Assembly (NCBI RefSeq): GCF_040954835.1
Contig: NC_090723.1
Location: 7,512,001 to 7,576,000 of the forward strand
Reading direction: 5' to 3'
Length of the DNA: 64,000 nt
Source: Lepisosteus oculatus
Lineage: Eukaryota; Chordata; Actinopteri; Semionotiformes; Lepisosteidae
Every line of letters begins with the position of its first letter. Within the stretch, counting starts at the first letter, position 1. The notes under the pieces were generated by a model that was given only the letters and a program-made list of their open reading frames with translations, did not search any database and was not told the DNA's origin. The position numbers were made by a program, and so were the translations under genes. Positions 36,901 to 47,064 of the stretch are shown here, one piece after another.

Positions 36901-38089
36901 CAGCCACAATTGATCACCTTTTCATGCTTTCGAGAACCTCTTCCTATCAGACGGCACCTGTGGTGCCTGTGGCCTCGCTGTCATCAGCCCTGCTCTGCAC
37001 TATATCTGCAACAGCAAGAAACGTTGGTCTTACTGTGGATTCCTGTAGTGTGGCTGAATATTGTGTCTGAATACAGTGATCTCTGCTATTACCCAAGTTT
37101 CCAAAACGCGAATTGGCTCACATGCGATTGGTAAATAGGGAAAAGATGTCTGTATAACGAGAAACTCACATTGGCTCATTCCCGACATGTTTACGTTTTT
37201 TGTCGCGGAGTAACACAACTGAAGGCGGGGATCCGCGGAGGGATAAACATGATGTTTGGCTGTCCCACGTGCTTTGTTCTGGAAGTGCTAATTGGGAGGC
37301 GCTCCTCAATTTTCCTGCTATTTTCACTAAATTTTCTGCATTGCCGTAAATATGAGTGCACAAGGTGACAGGAATGTGTCTAAGAAGCAGGCTGGTAATA
37401 AAATTTCAGGTGGTGAACTAAATTTACTGTATTTCTTAATTATGAAATTTAACATGTATTTAAACTGTGCTAATATTTTTTATAAGGATAATTATTACAT
37501 TTGGTAAAGCTTTGGTTAGGCATGTGGTTAGGTTTTGAGTGGTCTGCCCCTAACCCTATTTTTCCCATAAGCCCTGTTATTTTTATTTTGCGATTTTGCA
37601 TAACGAGAGGTTTTACAGCAACGCATCTATCGTGTTATCGCAGAGATGCCTGTATATGTGTCTGAATAGCTGTTATTTTCTTGTTTCTGTGGTTATATGA
37701 TCTTGCTTTTCATTGGCTACCTAACTTACTGCGTCCATCATCTCTTAAAGGTCACTTGGTTAAACCTCAGTAGCCTATGTGCTGGGGTCTGGCTGATCTA
37801 AAACTGTGTCACGGGTCAGGTTTTGTCATCTGGTGCTCAGAGTTTCCAGTTTGAAAGGATGGCGTGTGTATTTTAAAGCACTGTATCTTTCTGGAGGGCG
37901 CTGGCTGGCTCTGAAGCCCTGTGTCTGTGCTGTGTGTTTGCAGGCCAGGACGTGTTCTGTAACGGCCTGGCGGGGGCGCTACACGGGGGTCTCCTGTGCG
38001 CCTCGGCAGTCCTGGATCACATCGTCTACATCGACCTCCTTGCGCTGAAGAAGCGCCTGAAGTGGGAGAAAGCCAGGAAGCAGGCCTGA
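30765..38089 (+). CDS. retsat: all-trans-retinol 13,14-reductase (retinol saturase)
   Basis: FAD-dependent enzyme that reduces the 13,14 double bond of all-trans-retinol, in the endoplasmic reticulum. Exons: 30765-30924, 32112-32294, 32510-32751, 33024-33219, 33552-33749, 34425-34544, 34679-34817, 35484-35593, 35877-36043, 36328-36487, 37944-38089. Every phase matches, giving 606 residues, about the length of mammalian RetSat (610). Visible parts are a hydrophobic N-terminal segment (residues 1-18), PPAPLVTD, the dinucleotide-binding motif GSGIGG at 70-75 followed by [39 protein letters not shown], and the C-terminal FAD-site motif [16 protein letters not shown]. An 83-bp tandem duplication at the start of exon 3 creates a second, upstream acceptor; only the downstream one keeps the frame. 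Distantly related to phytoene desaturase-type enzymes. Confidence 0.96.
31238..31480 (-). mobile_element. CR1-like LINE 3'-end fragment (retsat intron)
   Basis: GCTTGTTGCACACTCCCACA and CCCTTTGGGTATAGAAATGG match the fragments at 3110 and 56340. Reverse orientation, in retsat intron 1. Confidence 0.55.
32112..32294 (+). CDS. retsat: retsat exon 2: FAD-binding Rossmann motif
   Basis: A 183-bp exon, phase 1 in and out. It encodes [40 protein letters not shown] and [20 protein letters not shown]. The GxGxxG fingerprint and the acidic end of the second strand (VLE) define the ADP-binding fold. Confidence 0.97.
32382..32547. repeat. 83-bp tandem duplication across a retsat splice acceptor
   Basis: Two copies (about 32382-32464 and 32465-32547) that differ at only two positions. 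Each holds TTGAGAAAGGGACTGGCTGA, the acceptor TCCCTGCAG and the first 38 bases of the exon. Confidence 0.93.
32510..32751 (+). CDS. retsat: retsat exon 3 (functional acceptor copy)
   Basis: A 242-bp exon from the second of two duplicated acceptors (CCCTGCAG ending at 32509). It encodes [40 protein letters not shown] and so on to EFMRLMK, with donor GTACAG. Using the first acceptor (AG at 32425-32426) would add 83 bases and shift the frame. Confidence 0.94.
33024..33219 (+). CDS. retsat: retsat exon 4
   Basis: A 196-bp exon (acceptor TGTCATAG, donor GTAGGG), phase 0 to phase 1. It encodes [20 protein letters not shown] through [12 protein letters not shown], matching the helical middle of RetSat. 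Confidence 0.93.
33552..33749 (+). CDS. retsat: retsat exon 5
   Basis: A 198-bp exon, phase 1 in and out. It encodes [40 protein letters not shown] and [20 protein letters not shown]. The YPRGG..EIAFH..PVI..AGG block is a RetSat signature. Confidence 0.96.
34425..34544 (+). CDS. retsat: retsat exon 6
   Basis: A 120-bp exon, phase 1 in and out. It encodes [40 protein letters not shown]. The [17 protein letters not shown] pattern matches the family. Confidence 0.95.
34679..34817 (+). CDS. retsat: retsat exon 7
   Basis: A 139-bp exon after TTTTTTCAG with donor GTATGT, phase 1 to phase 2. It encodes [51 protein letters not shown] lies about 55 bp into the following intron. Confidence 0.94.
34872..35296 (+). 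repeat. 5S-SINE lacking its 5S head (retsat intron)
   Basis: Begins at GGGGCCAGCAGGGGGCGCTC and continues through body and tail to an ATT microsatellite (about 35277-35296). It lies in the retsat intron between 34817 and 35484, sense to the gene. Confidence 0.83.
35484..35593 (+). CDS. retsat: retsat exon 8
   Basis: A 110-bp exon, phase 2 to phase 1. It encodes [36 protein letters not shown], matching the R-Y-x-S-x-x-R-E-E and F-P-S-A-K-D-P-T blocks of RetSat. Confidence 0.95.
35877..36043 (+). CDS. retsat: retsat exon 9
   Basis: A 167-bp exon, phase 1 to phase 0. It encodes [56 protein letters not shown], with donor GTACAG. The acceptor CTGTTCCCAAG is purine-ended and weak, but phase and homology fit. 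Confidence 0.93.
36328..36487 (+). CDS. retsat: retsat exon 10
   Basis: A 160-bp exon, phase 0 to phase 1. It encodes [54 protein letters not shown], ending at the first half of the C-terminal FAD-contact motif. Confidence 0.96.
37072..37654. mobile_element. pogo/Tigger-like non-autonomous DNA transposon (retsat intron)
   Basis: A 579-bp element (37074-37652) flanked by TA on both sides. The ends are inverted repeats: CAGTGATCTCTGCTATTAC on the left, and CAGGCATCTCTGCGATAAC when the right end is read on the other strand. The inner part has TATAACGAG / CATAACGAG, usual for Tigger elements, and near 37352 a short [15 protein letters not shown] reading frame that may be a transposase relic. It is in the last retsat intron. 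Confidence 0.68.
37944..38089 (+). CDS. retsat: retsat last exon
   Basis: A 146-bp coding end from GTTTGCAG to TGA (38087-38089). It encodes [61 protein letters not shown] is the conserved FAD-site helix. Confidence 0.96.
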
Positions 38090-38700
38090 GCTGGGGGCCA
38101 CAGGCCATAGAGACTGAGATGGCAGCACCCTTCCTCCCTGTCGATCTCTCCTCTCTCCTTCTTGCAGTGTGCTCGAGCACAGCCATCCTGCGTGACCACA
38201 GCCTTCACACAGAAGTACCTCATGTGAAAGACTGGACCTCTCAGTCCATCAGAGCTTTTGAACCTCCTCCTCAGCTTGAAAGTAATCTGTGCCGGGCAGA
38301 CTCAGTTTTCCACTGCTGAGTTGTAAGCAGTCATGATGAGCATCAGAGCACTAGAAGAACTCCTTTTCTGCCCTGACAGTCCTGGTCTGTGTTTCACAAA
38401 GTGAATGCAAAAGGGCCCACTAAACAGTTTGTCTGGAAGCTGCTGTTGCTCACACAAATACAGACAGCCCCTGCCTTTGCTTTTCTTGACCTTGAGTGGT
38501 CTATGATCTCAGGACCAAAGAGTTGTTTTCAAATCCCACTGTTGTTGCACCCTTTAGAGAAGTGAGGTACTTCATTCAGAATAGTTCCAGTAAATATTTT
38601 CCTGCATAAATGAGTAGTCCTCAGGTCACTGGTGTAAATGTTGTCAATACAATTTGTTTTCCATCCCTGGTTAAATAAACGAGATGGAGTTTTGTTGCTT
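38090..38700 (+). other. retsat: retsat 3' UTR
   Basis: Untranslated stretch between the stop and the polyadenylation signal at 38674. It shows no other feature beyond short pyrimidine-rich runs. Confidence 0.65.
38674..38679 (+). terminator. retsat polyadenylation signal
   Basis: AATAAA in the context TTAAATAAACGAGATG, followed by a T/GT-rich stretch (GGAGTTTTGTTGCTTC), as expected downstream of a cleavage site. It lies about 585 bp after the stop. Confidence 0.75.
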
Positions 38701-40700
38701 CACACTGGTTTCTTCTTTTTTGCAGTATGTTTCATGTTTCTGTTACCATACATATCTGCACTTCTTGGTATCCTGATTTTGCCCAATGAATAAGTGTATT
38801 CTATTTCTATACATGTACTTGAAGCTGCTTATAAGCCTTTCTGTGAGGGCAGCATGTGGGGCAAAAGGCCCAGATTTCCACTCCTCTTTTGTCCGCAGAC
38901 CTGTATGTGGAGATTACAGTTCATTTCATGTCAAAAGACACAAGCAAGGCTTTGCACAAGTTGCAAAGTACTAGTTATTTAGAAAGTGACAGCTGAGATG
39001 GACCGAGCAAGAACTGGGGTGTGCTGTGCTTGTATTTTGTTGTTTTATACTAATTGTATCTTTTCCTCAGTGAAAGAAGAATTAAAACCCCTTATTGGTA
39101 CCCAGCGTTCTGGCAGATTTAGACTGGAGACTGGTGTTCTCCCCCTTCAAACCTTCCCATTGGCTGTCACATAGATACTGAGCACCAAAAGAAGCCTATA
39201 ACTTAGAATTGTAACACATCCACAAAATCATGGTCAGGAAATTAACAATCTTGTTGGAGGTACACTATTATTTTGTTGAAGAGACATGACACATAGATAC
39301 ATTCATTATGCTGCTTAATATTTGTCATTAAAGTGAGGGCTACTGTGAAAGTCACAGGCATAGTAGCCTTTGTGACCACCCACCATCGAGAGCAGTATTA
39401 GATGAACATCGCGGACACCAGGCAGTAGATGCTGTCTTTCCCATTCCTCTCACAGAGCCCAAACAAGCATGTCTGAGCCCAATGCAGACCTGTTCTGCCA
39501 ATCTGCTCTGGGTCTTATTCCATTATCCCTGCATTAGAGGCAGGAAGACTACCCTGGCCAACATTTGTCAGGGACCTGGTTCCAATACCTGGTTCCGATA
39601 TAATGCATCATAAGATTAAATAATTACTACCTATGTCTTTTAAAAATTGTCATAAAGAGCTGACAATATGTGCATCATAAGTGATTGTCAAAGCCAATAT
39701 CACTACAGGATGTTAGTCATTGAACTCCAAAATAGTTTAAAATGAGGAAAAGCGTCCGGAAAACAACAATACATTATCCTAATAGTGTAATTTCTTGTAA
39801 AATACGTCAGAGTAGCCATTATCTCTGATTGCTGGGAGTGTGAGTTCAGAGTTTCATAGTTGCAGTTAACCTTTGACAGCTTTATTATACCTATCCAGGA
39901 AAGGTAGACTGGCACGAGGATTTCATTTAAGTTTAAAAGGAAGCAGTGAGAGAAAAAATAAATGGAGAGGAGATGTGTAGTGTGTTTAGAGTAAGAAAAG
40001 ATACTTAATACTCTGTGTTAATATTAGATTAAGGACCTTTTTTACAATGAAAAATTGAAGACAGTTATGTGCAGTAAATTGATTATTATTGGCTTTGGGT
40101 GTTGTAGGTACTGAGAAACTACTGACACAATGTATAAAACGGTGACTTCTGGGAATCCAGTCAGTTTTTAAGCAGCAGTCAGCCACAAGATGACCTTAAT
40201 ATAATCTCCCATTTGTTGTATGCCCCTTGCTTAAGAGAATATCCTTTGTTAATAAATCCTGCCTGGATCCACACCTGTCTTCATTACTTTTGGTTAAGAG
40301 ACACATAAACAGACCATCCCCTTGTCCAATTTACCACTTTGGTCTTTCTTTTGGAGACTGTGCTTTCAGAAGAGCAGAAATTACTATCAGACCAGAACTT
40401 TGCTTTGCGTTGCCAGGTATCCAGAACACAAACCGTGGTGAGTTTTAAACTACACAGTTTTTATAATCATCATATTTGTTTACATCTTCACCTCCTTCTA
40501 AAATAAATATTTTTTGAATGACGGTGAACAGATTAGTCTCCTGAGCCTCAGATAATTCTTGCATAAAGTGTTGTTCATTGTAAACTAGAAGCTTGATTGT
40601 TTGAAAAAAATTAATTTATGATGTGGAATTTAAATTGGGACATCTCCAAAGTCATTCCGCAGTAAAAGATTACACCGTTGAAAAACAGATACAATTCAGG
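38700..40700. other. spacer between retsat and the PPxY gene, nothing recognised
   Basis: Plain A/T-rich DNA. The open frames are short and match no family. Confidence 0.6.
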
Positions 40701-41685
40701 TTTATTTTCATGTTTATTATTGATTGGCTGCCTTTCAGCAGTAATACTATAAGACAGATCTGTAAAATATAAAACAATATGTACAATGTCTTTGTTTCAT
40801 TGCTCTGGGACACTACTTTTATTGCAACTTTTATGTACTTGTAATATTGCTTTTGGAATATTCCATTCTAAGAGAAAGCAGCAGGTTTTACAACTCCATT
40901 TTGTTCTACCTCTGCAGCTAGTCTAAATAAATTAGTCACTTCACGTTTTGCAGCTTACTCCACCACAGAAAATGTCTTCAGAGATTGATTTCAGGGTGCG
41001 TCAGTGCCTCAGACCCATCAAAAAGGCATGCTCTGTAGTCCAATCTGGGTTCCTTGCAGTGGCTATACTGTGGCGATGGTCCTGGTTATTTAGGTGAGAA
41101 CTGGACTGATCTATATAGCCTCCATTCCCTCCTTTTTGTCAGAACAAGCTGTTTGTAGCAAAGTGCAGCCTCCTCTTTGTGAGCTTCAGGACACTAGCAG
41201 CATGTTTCCACTGGGTTTGCAAAAGCAGTCTCACTAAGTGCCTGGGCAGTACTGGAGTCCTTATATCACGAATGCAAAGGAATGTGAGGTCATGTGATAT
41301 GGCAGGGTAGATCCGGGCACAGCAGCTACTGGCATTCCATCACTTCCTGCTCCTCTGATGGCTGGAACACCATTAAGTATTATTTTCCAAGCCATATATA
41401 TGTCATAGCATTTATGGAGCCGTGATCGGGCTACTTGATGCGATTCTAAGTGAGAGAGAGATCTTATGGATGTATTTAATACTTGGAATGGTTTGACAAC
41501 AAAGCAGAAAAGCAGTCCTCAGTGCTGTGTGGAAATGTCTTACTTCCTGTTGTGGTGCAGTGCTATTTTCCATAATAGAGTGGACAAGAGAGGCCGCATT
41601 TCTCTGTGCAGTCAGTCCAGACCCACCATGCTTTGGGGTGGGCCAGGGCCCAGTGGAAACACAGCGCTTTGGCCCCTGGGGCCTC
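40701..41685 (-). other. possible 3' UTR of the PPxY membrane-protein gene
   Basis: On the - strand, AATAAA hexamers occur at 40823-40818 and 40706-40701, about 0.9-1.0 kb after the stop. No other gene is visible here. The extent is inferred. Confidence 0.35.
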
Positions 41686-41799
41686 TCAGAGGTTGGATGT
41701 GCGCCTGAGCTGCAATACTGGGGACTGAGGGGGTCCGTCCTCAGAGTAGGGTGGCGGAGGACCTTCAGGGAAAGGAAACATGTAGGGCTTCATAGCAAC
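41686..41799 (-). CDS. PPxY membrane protein, last coding exon
   Basis: A 114-bp coding end on the - strand after CTGTCATTTCAG. It encodes VAMKPYMFPFPEGPPPPYSE, DGPPQSPVLQLRRTSNL and TGA. It carries the second PPPY and a C-terminal R-R-T-S stretch. Confidence 0.72.
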   Translation of the reverse strand, partial: VAMKPYMFPFPEGPPPPYSEDGPPQSPVLQLRRTSNL

Positions 41800-43134
41800 C
41801 TGAAATGACAGACGCCAGAAACGTGGGTTAATGAGGAGATATAGGCTGCAAGAAAGAGTAGATGAGATTCTGATCATGGCTTTGTATTATTGTTGTTGTA
41901 GGTGTTGATAATATTAGAAATGAGTCCCTAGAACTTTAGAACCACACCCACTGAGAGACACTACCACTGAGAACCACCACCCCCCACCCCCTGAAAAGCC
42001 ACACCGACCGAGACCCACACCCACTGCATGTGCAGTTTGTCATGACTGTCTTTGGTGTTGTAAAGAGGTCTGTATCATCTGGATTCTTCTGGAATAACAT
42101 TCAGTGCTGTGCAGAGGACTTCTGAGTCCCTGTCTTTATCCTTCTCCAAAAACATGCTTTTAGTTACTGTTGTCTCCCAAATCATGACTGGCTGATTTTC
42201 ATCATCAATCTTAGACGTTTTTCAGGGTTGGAGGTTTACCTAGTAAATCACCGGTGTCTGGTGATATGATCATAAGAATGGATACAGTTGATGAATTTGA
42301 GGCTGTACCATCGAGGGCGTTCTTAACAGAGAGAAATGTACCCCAAAGTTTTAAAAGCAGGTACCTCGTCATATGGTGGAGGGCTGGAGAAGTCATACGT
42401 AGGGAAGGGTGTGTTGAGGGGTGAGTCGTCTTGTTGGAGAGGAATGACGTAAACTGCCGCATTCTCTGAGGAGCTTGTCTGAGCTGCTACCTTCTTACAG
42501 CACCCTCTGAACAGTATAGAGCAGCAGAACAGCAACAGGACACAGGCCATGATAGGGATATAGATCCTAAAAACAAGACAAAGTATGCAAAATTGTTATA
42601 ATTGTTATTGTTATCCAAAATTGCACTTCCAGTCTACTATATATGAATACTCACTGGCTGCACAAACCATTTCTACACCTCTCCCTCCATCCCAACTTCA
42701 CTCTTGCAGCTGCCTCCCTGGCTCATTCCTGATAAGTAAAGGAGGTTGTGACAGCGCTGACCTTCAGCCAGCACTATCATGTCCTCAGCCAGGTGAGTTA
42801 ACACTGAAGAAATAAGTATGCTGTCTCTTTATCTTTGTGGGCTCGTTTCGTTGTCGTCAGAATTTGACCAAAATACTGAAAAACATCTTTTAAATACCGT
42901 GCACAACTCTTTTGTCACGATTTCAAGCATCAAGTAACTACTGAATAAATTAAAACTTGGAAAGGAATAAATGCTGAATAACACTGGAGGAAAAAAATCA
43001 AATCCAATGATAAAAACAGACAAAAATGGGTGACATAAGATTATGTCTTATGTCTTATTGAATTGAAGAAAAATTGAATTGAAGATTGCCACTTACTGTT
43101 CAAAAGGAAATGAAATCCACTCGTCCTCAGTCAT
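41686..43134 (-). CDS. small single-pass membrane protein with PPxY motifs (117 aa, unrecognised)
   Basis: Three exons on the - strand: 43134-43097 (ATG end), 42566-42365 and 41799-41686 (TGA). Borders are GT/AG and phases agree (2, then 0). The ATG has an in-frame TAA 25 bp upstream within the same exon. The protein starts MTEDEWISFPFEQ, then one hydrophobic segment IYIPIMACVLLLFCCSILF, then RGCCKK, a cysteine/basic stop-transfer that could be palmitoylated. The rest is a short polar tail with SSPPPYDE and EGPPPPYSED. These PPxY motifs are ligands for WW domains, often those of NEDD4-type ubiquitin ligases. The layout resembles small membrane adaptors such as TMEM92 or WBP1/VOPP1-like proteins, but I cannot match it to one. 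No signal peptide is visible, so the N-terminus is probably a short extracellular or lumenal stub. The gene sits between retsat (+) and abi3 (-). Confidence 0.72.
42365..42566 (-). CDS. PPxY membrane protein, transmembrane exon
   Basis: A 202-bp exon on the - strand (acceptor TTGTTTTTAG, donor GTACCT). It encodes the membrane segment, RGCCKK and the tail to SSPPPYDE. Its reading frame is open across the whole exon and leaves in phase 0. Confidence 0.75.
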
Positions 43135-43166
43135 TCTAAGAACTGTGGACAAGATTCCTTACAATC
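43097..43166 (-). CDS. PPxY membrane protein, first coding exon
   Basis: Read on the - strand, the exon runs from acceptor TTCCACACAG to donor GTAAGT. ATG is at 43134-43132. The coding part (38 bp) gives MTEDEWISFPFE plus two bases of a Gln codon. All three frames contain stops before the ATG, so an upstream non-coding exon is likely. Confidence 0.68.
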
Positions 43167-43894
43167 CTGTGTGGAACAGAAGAAAATATGTGATATGGAA
43201 TGTGACCGTCATACATTTCTCAGTGTTTTGAATTGTCCCTCAGTCTACTATAACTTAAAAGATTGTTAAAAGGAAACTAAAATGAAATTACTGAAGTCTC
43301 TTGATCCTTTGGCAACTTGTATATCATTTAATTGCAAGGGGTAATATATTCCTCTGGAGTATGGGTATTCAAGTATTCATCTACACAGAACATGATCCAT
43401 TTGTCATTGGAAGTTTGCTTATTCCTTATAAGGCAACCTGGAGTCTGTTCCTAAATCCTGAGTCACGAAGCTGAGCTGCTGCCTGGGGGAATGGGAATAT
43501 GAACTGCAGTCACACAAGCACACAGAAACAATTTGGATACTGCAGCGAAATTAAACAGTACGAGCTAGTTGTGAGCCAAACACCTAGAGAAGACCTATAT
43601 GAAAACAAAGAGACCATGAAGCTCCACACAGAAGGCAACCTGATTCGAATCACTTGTGGAATGATATTAAGCCTAAGCTTTGATTTTTTTGCCCTAGATT
43701 TTGCCTAGTCCGTTGAGGGAACAATCTGAACATTAGATCACAGGAAAAGATGGTGACAAGATTAGATCAATCAGTGCAATGGTGCTCACTGATTTGCCAC
43801 ACAGTGAGTGAATCCATCTCAACATCACGACCTATGCTTCAAAGACTCACTCATTGTAATAATGTGTTGCATATGAAATTTCAGTATCGGAGTA

Positions 43895-44260
43895 AATTGG
43901 ATTTTAGACAGCTCCCCAGCATTTTTCTACACTGAACTTGAAATAAGGGATCTACTTCTTTGATCCTGTTTACAGTTTTGGCGATATTCATCTGACATCT
44001 TCTTCTGAGTTTGTTTTCATAACCCATCCTTACACTTTGGAGTCTTGTTGCTATTCTTTGGATCTTATCCAATGCCTTCTGATCCTTTCTTTAAAGTGGC
44101 CAGGGCTGTATGGATGTGGTTCAACAGATGCATTGCCCTGTTACAGTATACCCTCTCTTGACTTGTATTTAACACAGTGTTGCTCTGATCACATGGTGTA
44201 TAAAAGGAAGATCCTTAAGTTCTCCTTTTCCTGTCAAAGTTGCTACACGTAAGAGGTCAG
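43895..44260 (-). mobile_element. CR1-like LINE fragment, C-terminal end of ORF2 and 3' UTR
   Basis: On the - strand an open stretch reads MDKIQRIATRLQSVRMGYEN (about 44072-44013), like the K-I-Q-R-x-A-T-R end of CR1-type ORF2. The flanks resemble the LINE 3' ends at 3182 and 31240. Confidence 0.45.
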
Positions 44261-44547
44261 GGCATTCATAACAAAATAGAAAAGAAAAAAACTTTTGTAT
44301 TTATCCAGTTGTTAGCTTTATATTGCACTCCTGTAGGAACACTATAGAACGGCATACTTAGACTTTGAGATGTGCAGTTTTTTTTCAGGAGAAGGTTTTG
44401 GAGCATTGTGAAGATAGTAGCTTTTTTCCCCCCACACTTGGAAATTACATGAATGGAAATCACAAGTTTGATAGGATGGCCAAGCTGTCAGTAAAAAAAT
44501 AGATATCACTCCTCAATATGCATCTTTCAACAACAGATTGTTTGGTA

Positions 44548-44664
44548 GTGTGGATGCTGCACATTAGTGGTGGTGGAGGGGAGTCCCCATTACCTGTAAA
44601 GCGCTTTGAGTGGAGTGTCCAGAAAAGCGCTATATAAGTGTAAGCAATTATTATTATTATTATT
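44548..44664 (+). repeat. 5S-SINE 3' tail fragment
   Basis: Only the last 110 bases or so (ATTACCTGTAAAGCGCTTTG, GCGCTATATAAGTGTAAG), then ATT repeats. Confidence 0.8.
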
Positions 44665-44896
44665 GTATATGTTTGGCATAACATCACTTGTCACTTATTT
44701 GTTTGTAATATGACACAGTGTTTCTACTTATTAAGCCAGTTTTAATAGTGACAGTGCCTCCGAATAAACCTCGATTCTGAATTCTCTTAATACGAATTAA
44801 TTATTAATTGATAAATATTTAATATTAAATATTAATTTTCTTAATGATTAATTAATATGAGCCACTTCCTGTGGCTTTGAACCCACATTCACCATA

Positions 44897-44982
44897 GAGT
44901 AGCTTTACCAGAATTTCTTCAAAGTGAAAAGTTTCTGAAAGAATTCTGGTAGAGCTACTCTGACCAAGTTACTTTGGTCAGA
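44897..44982. repeat. two adjacent imperfect hairpins
   Basis: GAGTAGCTTTACCAGAATTT at the left pairs with AATTCTGGTAGAGCTACTC at the right (44897-44960; arms about 27 bases, loop about 10). Directly after it TGACCAA-GTTACT-TTGGTCA forms a second hairpin (44961-44980). Confidence 0.75.
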
Positions 44983-45889
44983 ACTCATTCTTAAACTCGG
45001 TTACATTTAAAGCCTTACTATCTGCCATTTTCACCCAATGAAAAACTTTATTGTGATGCTGTGACACAAACATCAGATTCTTTGAAGGATAGAGGCTGTT
45101 TCTTACCTTGAAAATCTGAAAGAGTTTCTGAGTGTGTTGCGTAAAAGGTTCAGCAAAATAAAGTCCTGGCAGAACCGTTTCGTAATCCAAAAGCCCAGAA
45201 TTAAACCTGGCACTGCCAGTGTTTTCGCCCTGCTAACCTGCTTCTGTCTGAGTCAGTACAGTGCATCTTATCTTTTCTAAGATGAACATGATGCAGAGTC
45301 AGGGGACAAAGGACACCTTTATAACTACATCAATCAGTTTAAAGACACAGCACCTTCTGTGTCCTGTAGAGTACGATAGAGTTATCTGATTAACAATGAT
45401 TTTTCAATTAAAGACATGCAGGCTGTTTGTCATGGTGTCCCAATATCTTTCAGCGCTTGTGGATATTATAAGCAAGGGTGTTTGTGGTTTCATTGGTTGA
45501 TTTATTCATTTAGGGTAAACTTAAAATTTAAAGTTAAATTTAGAATTTAACTAAAACTTACAGTAGTCCTGTTTTAGAGGTTTTGTCTCACATTTTCTGT
45601 CTCTTCCCTGAGTAACATTGCCATAACAGCTGAAATAAGGTTGAGAAGCTTTACTTATCTAAAGTTTGGAGCTTTTTAAAAAGCAATTAAAGTATTTTTA
45701 TGATCATATTTTATAGTAAAATTACTTTTAAATTAGAGATCGCTTGAATACTTAAATCAGCTTTTCCACTTGCAGTGCATAAAGCATCACTCTATTTTTC
45801 TTGTTGTTTTCTCTTAATTTTATTGAAATAGTGTGTGGCTGCAGGAATCGTTCAGTATGAATTCACCTTGTGTTTTAGTGGCAAACTAA

Positions 45890-46720
45890 AAATGTTTCTG
45901 CCAATTTGAACTGGTGATGTTTCAGGGGTGAGGTTAGTTTAGCCTTATATGTATTTTTCCACTTGTGTTCTCCAGTTTGTGTTTCACTGCTGGTTCGCAA
46001 AACTGGTGGGTTAACTTTTTCAAGTGATCTTGATCCTACAGTATCTTTTTTGGGGCATGGTGACCACAAATCTACACAATATTCCAAATTAAATCGTACT
46101 GGCACCTTGTACCATTTTAAAATACATATCACTTCCCTTGATTTAAATTCCTTGCTTTTAACTATCCAAATATTATAGCAGATTGTCTATAATAGCCTGT
46201 TTGCTTTTCTGTTTTTTCTCCACATTGGGTAGAGGATGAAAATGATGCAGCGATATAACCTCAGTTGTTCTTGTAGGCAGCTTCTTCAAGCTCAGTGTTT
46301 CTCATTTGTATATTTATATTTTAAGTTTTTGCTACCTGCACTTAAGAAAATGCACTTTTCTACAGTTAATGTCATCTGCCAGATGTTTCCCCAGTCTTGA
46401 ATTTTATCTAAAACTTACATTTTCTTTTCTGGTTTTTAGGATTTTTTGTTATCTGTGAATTTGAGTAGTTACCCAACTACACCAGAATTTAGATCACTGA
46501 TATGCTTTTGGAAGAGCAGTGCCGTTAACAGATCCCTGTGGTACTCCACTAATTACATCACCCTAATTTGAGCATTCACCCCTAATTTGTGCTCTTTTTT
46601 ATTAACATGTTCTCAATCCTGATGCATGTACTTCCTCAAATGCTAATCACTTGCAGTTTGATTTGTTAATCTTTAACGGGAAACTTCTTCAAAAGAAAAC
46701 CTGATGCTCCAAACGCAATG
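45890..46720 (-). mobile_element. CR1-like LINE fragment, decayed reverse transcriptase end and 3' UTR
   Basis: On the - strand, GTAATTAGTGGAGTACCACA gives the (V)ISGVPQGSV motif of a reverse transcriptase near 46550-46520. Many stops follow, then a 3' part shared with the other CR1-like fragments here (complement of ACAATATTCCAAATTAAATC near 46078). Confidence 0.6.
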
Positions 46721-47064
46721 CATATAAAGTTCTATTTTAAGTATGTAGTAGTGATTATTTCACCAGTGTCACATGGTAACTACTTCATAGTGTAAAAATT
46801 AACCTGGAAAGGCAAACATGAACATTTTTTGTCCATAAACAGTCCAAAGTCATGATCACGTCCTATACGTTTCAACTCTTTGATTTAGCAAGACTGTTAA
46901 AAAGAGCTAAAGTTAAAACAATTCTTTGATCCTAAGGGAAGTTTGTCATTTCAAGCCAAATGACCGAAAGAAAGCAGCAACAGAGTATTTATCGCCTGGT
47001 TTATACATGGAATGCCAGGACTATTAAAAATAGAAGACGACCAATAAAATCAAAACTGTGCATT

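Larger units (their letters stand above)
43170..47060. other. spacer upstream of the PPxY gene and downstream of abi3
   Basis: Contains CR1-like LINE remains, a SINE tail, an A/T-rich palindromic stretch (about 44795-44865) and the paired hairpins. A 5' non-coding exon and promoter of the PPxY gene probably lie here but were not identified. Confidence 0.55.
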
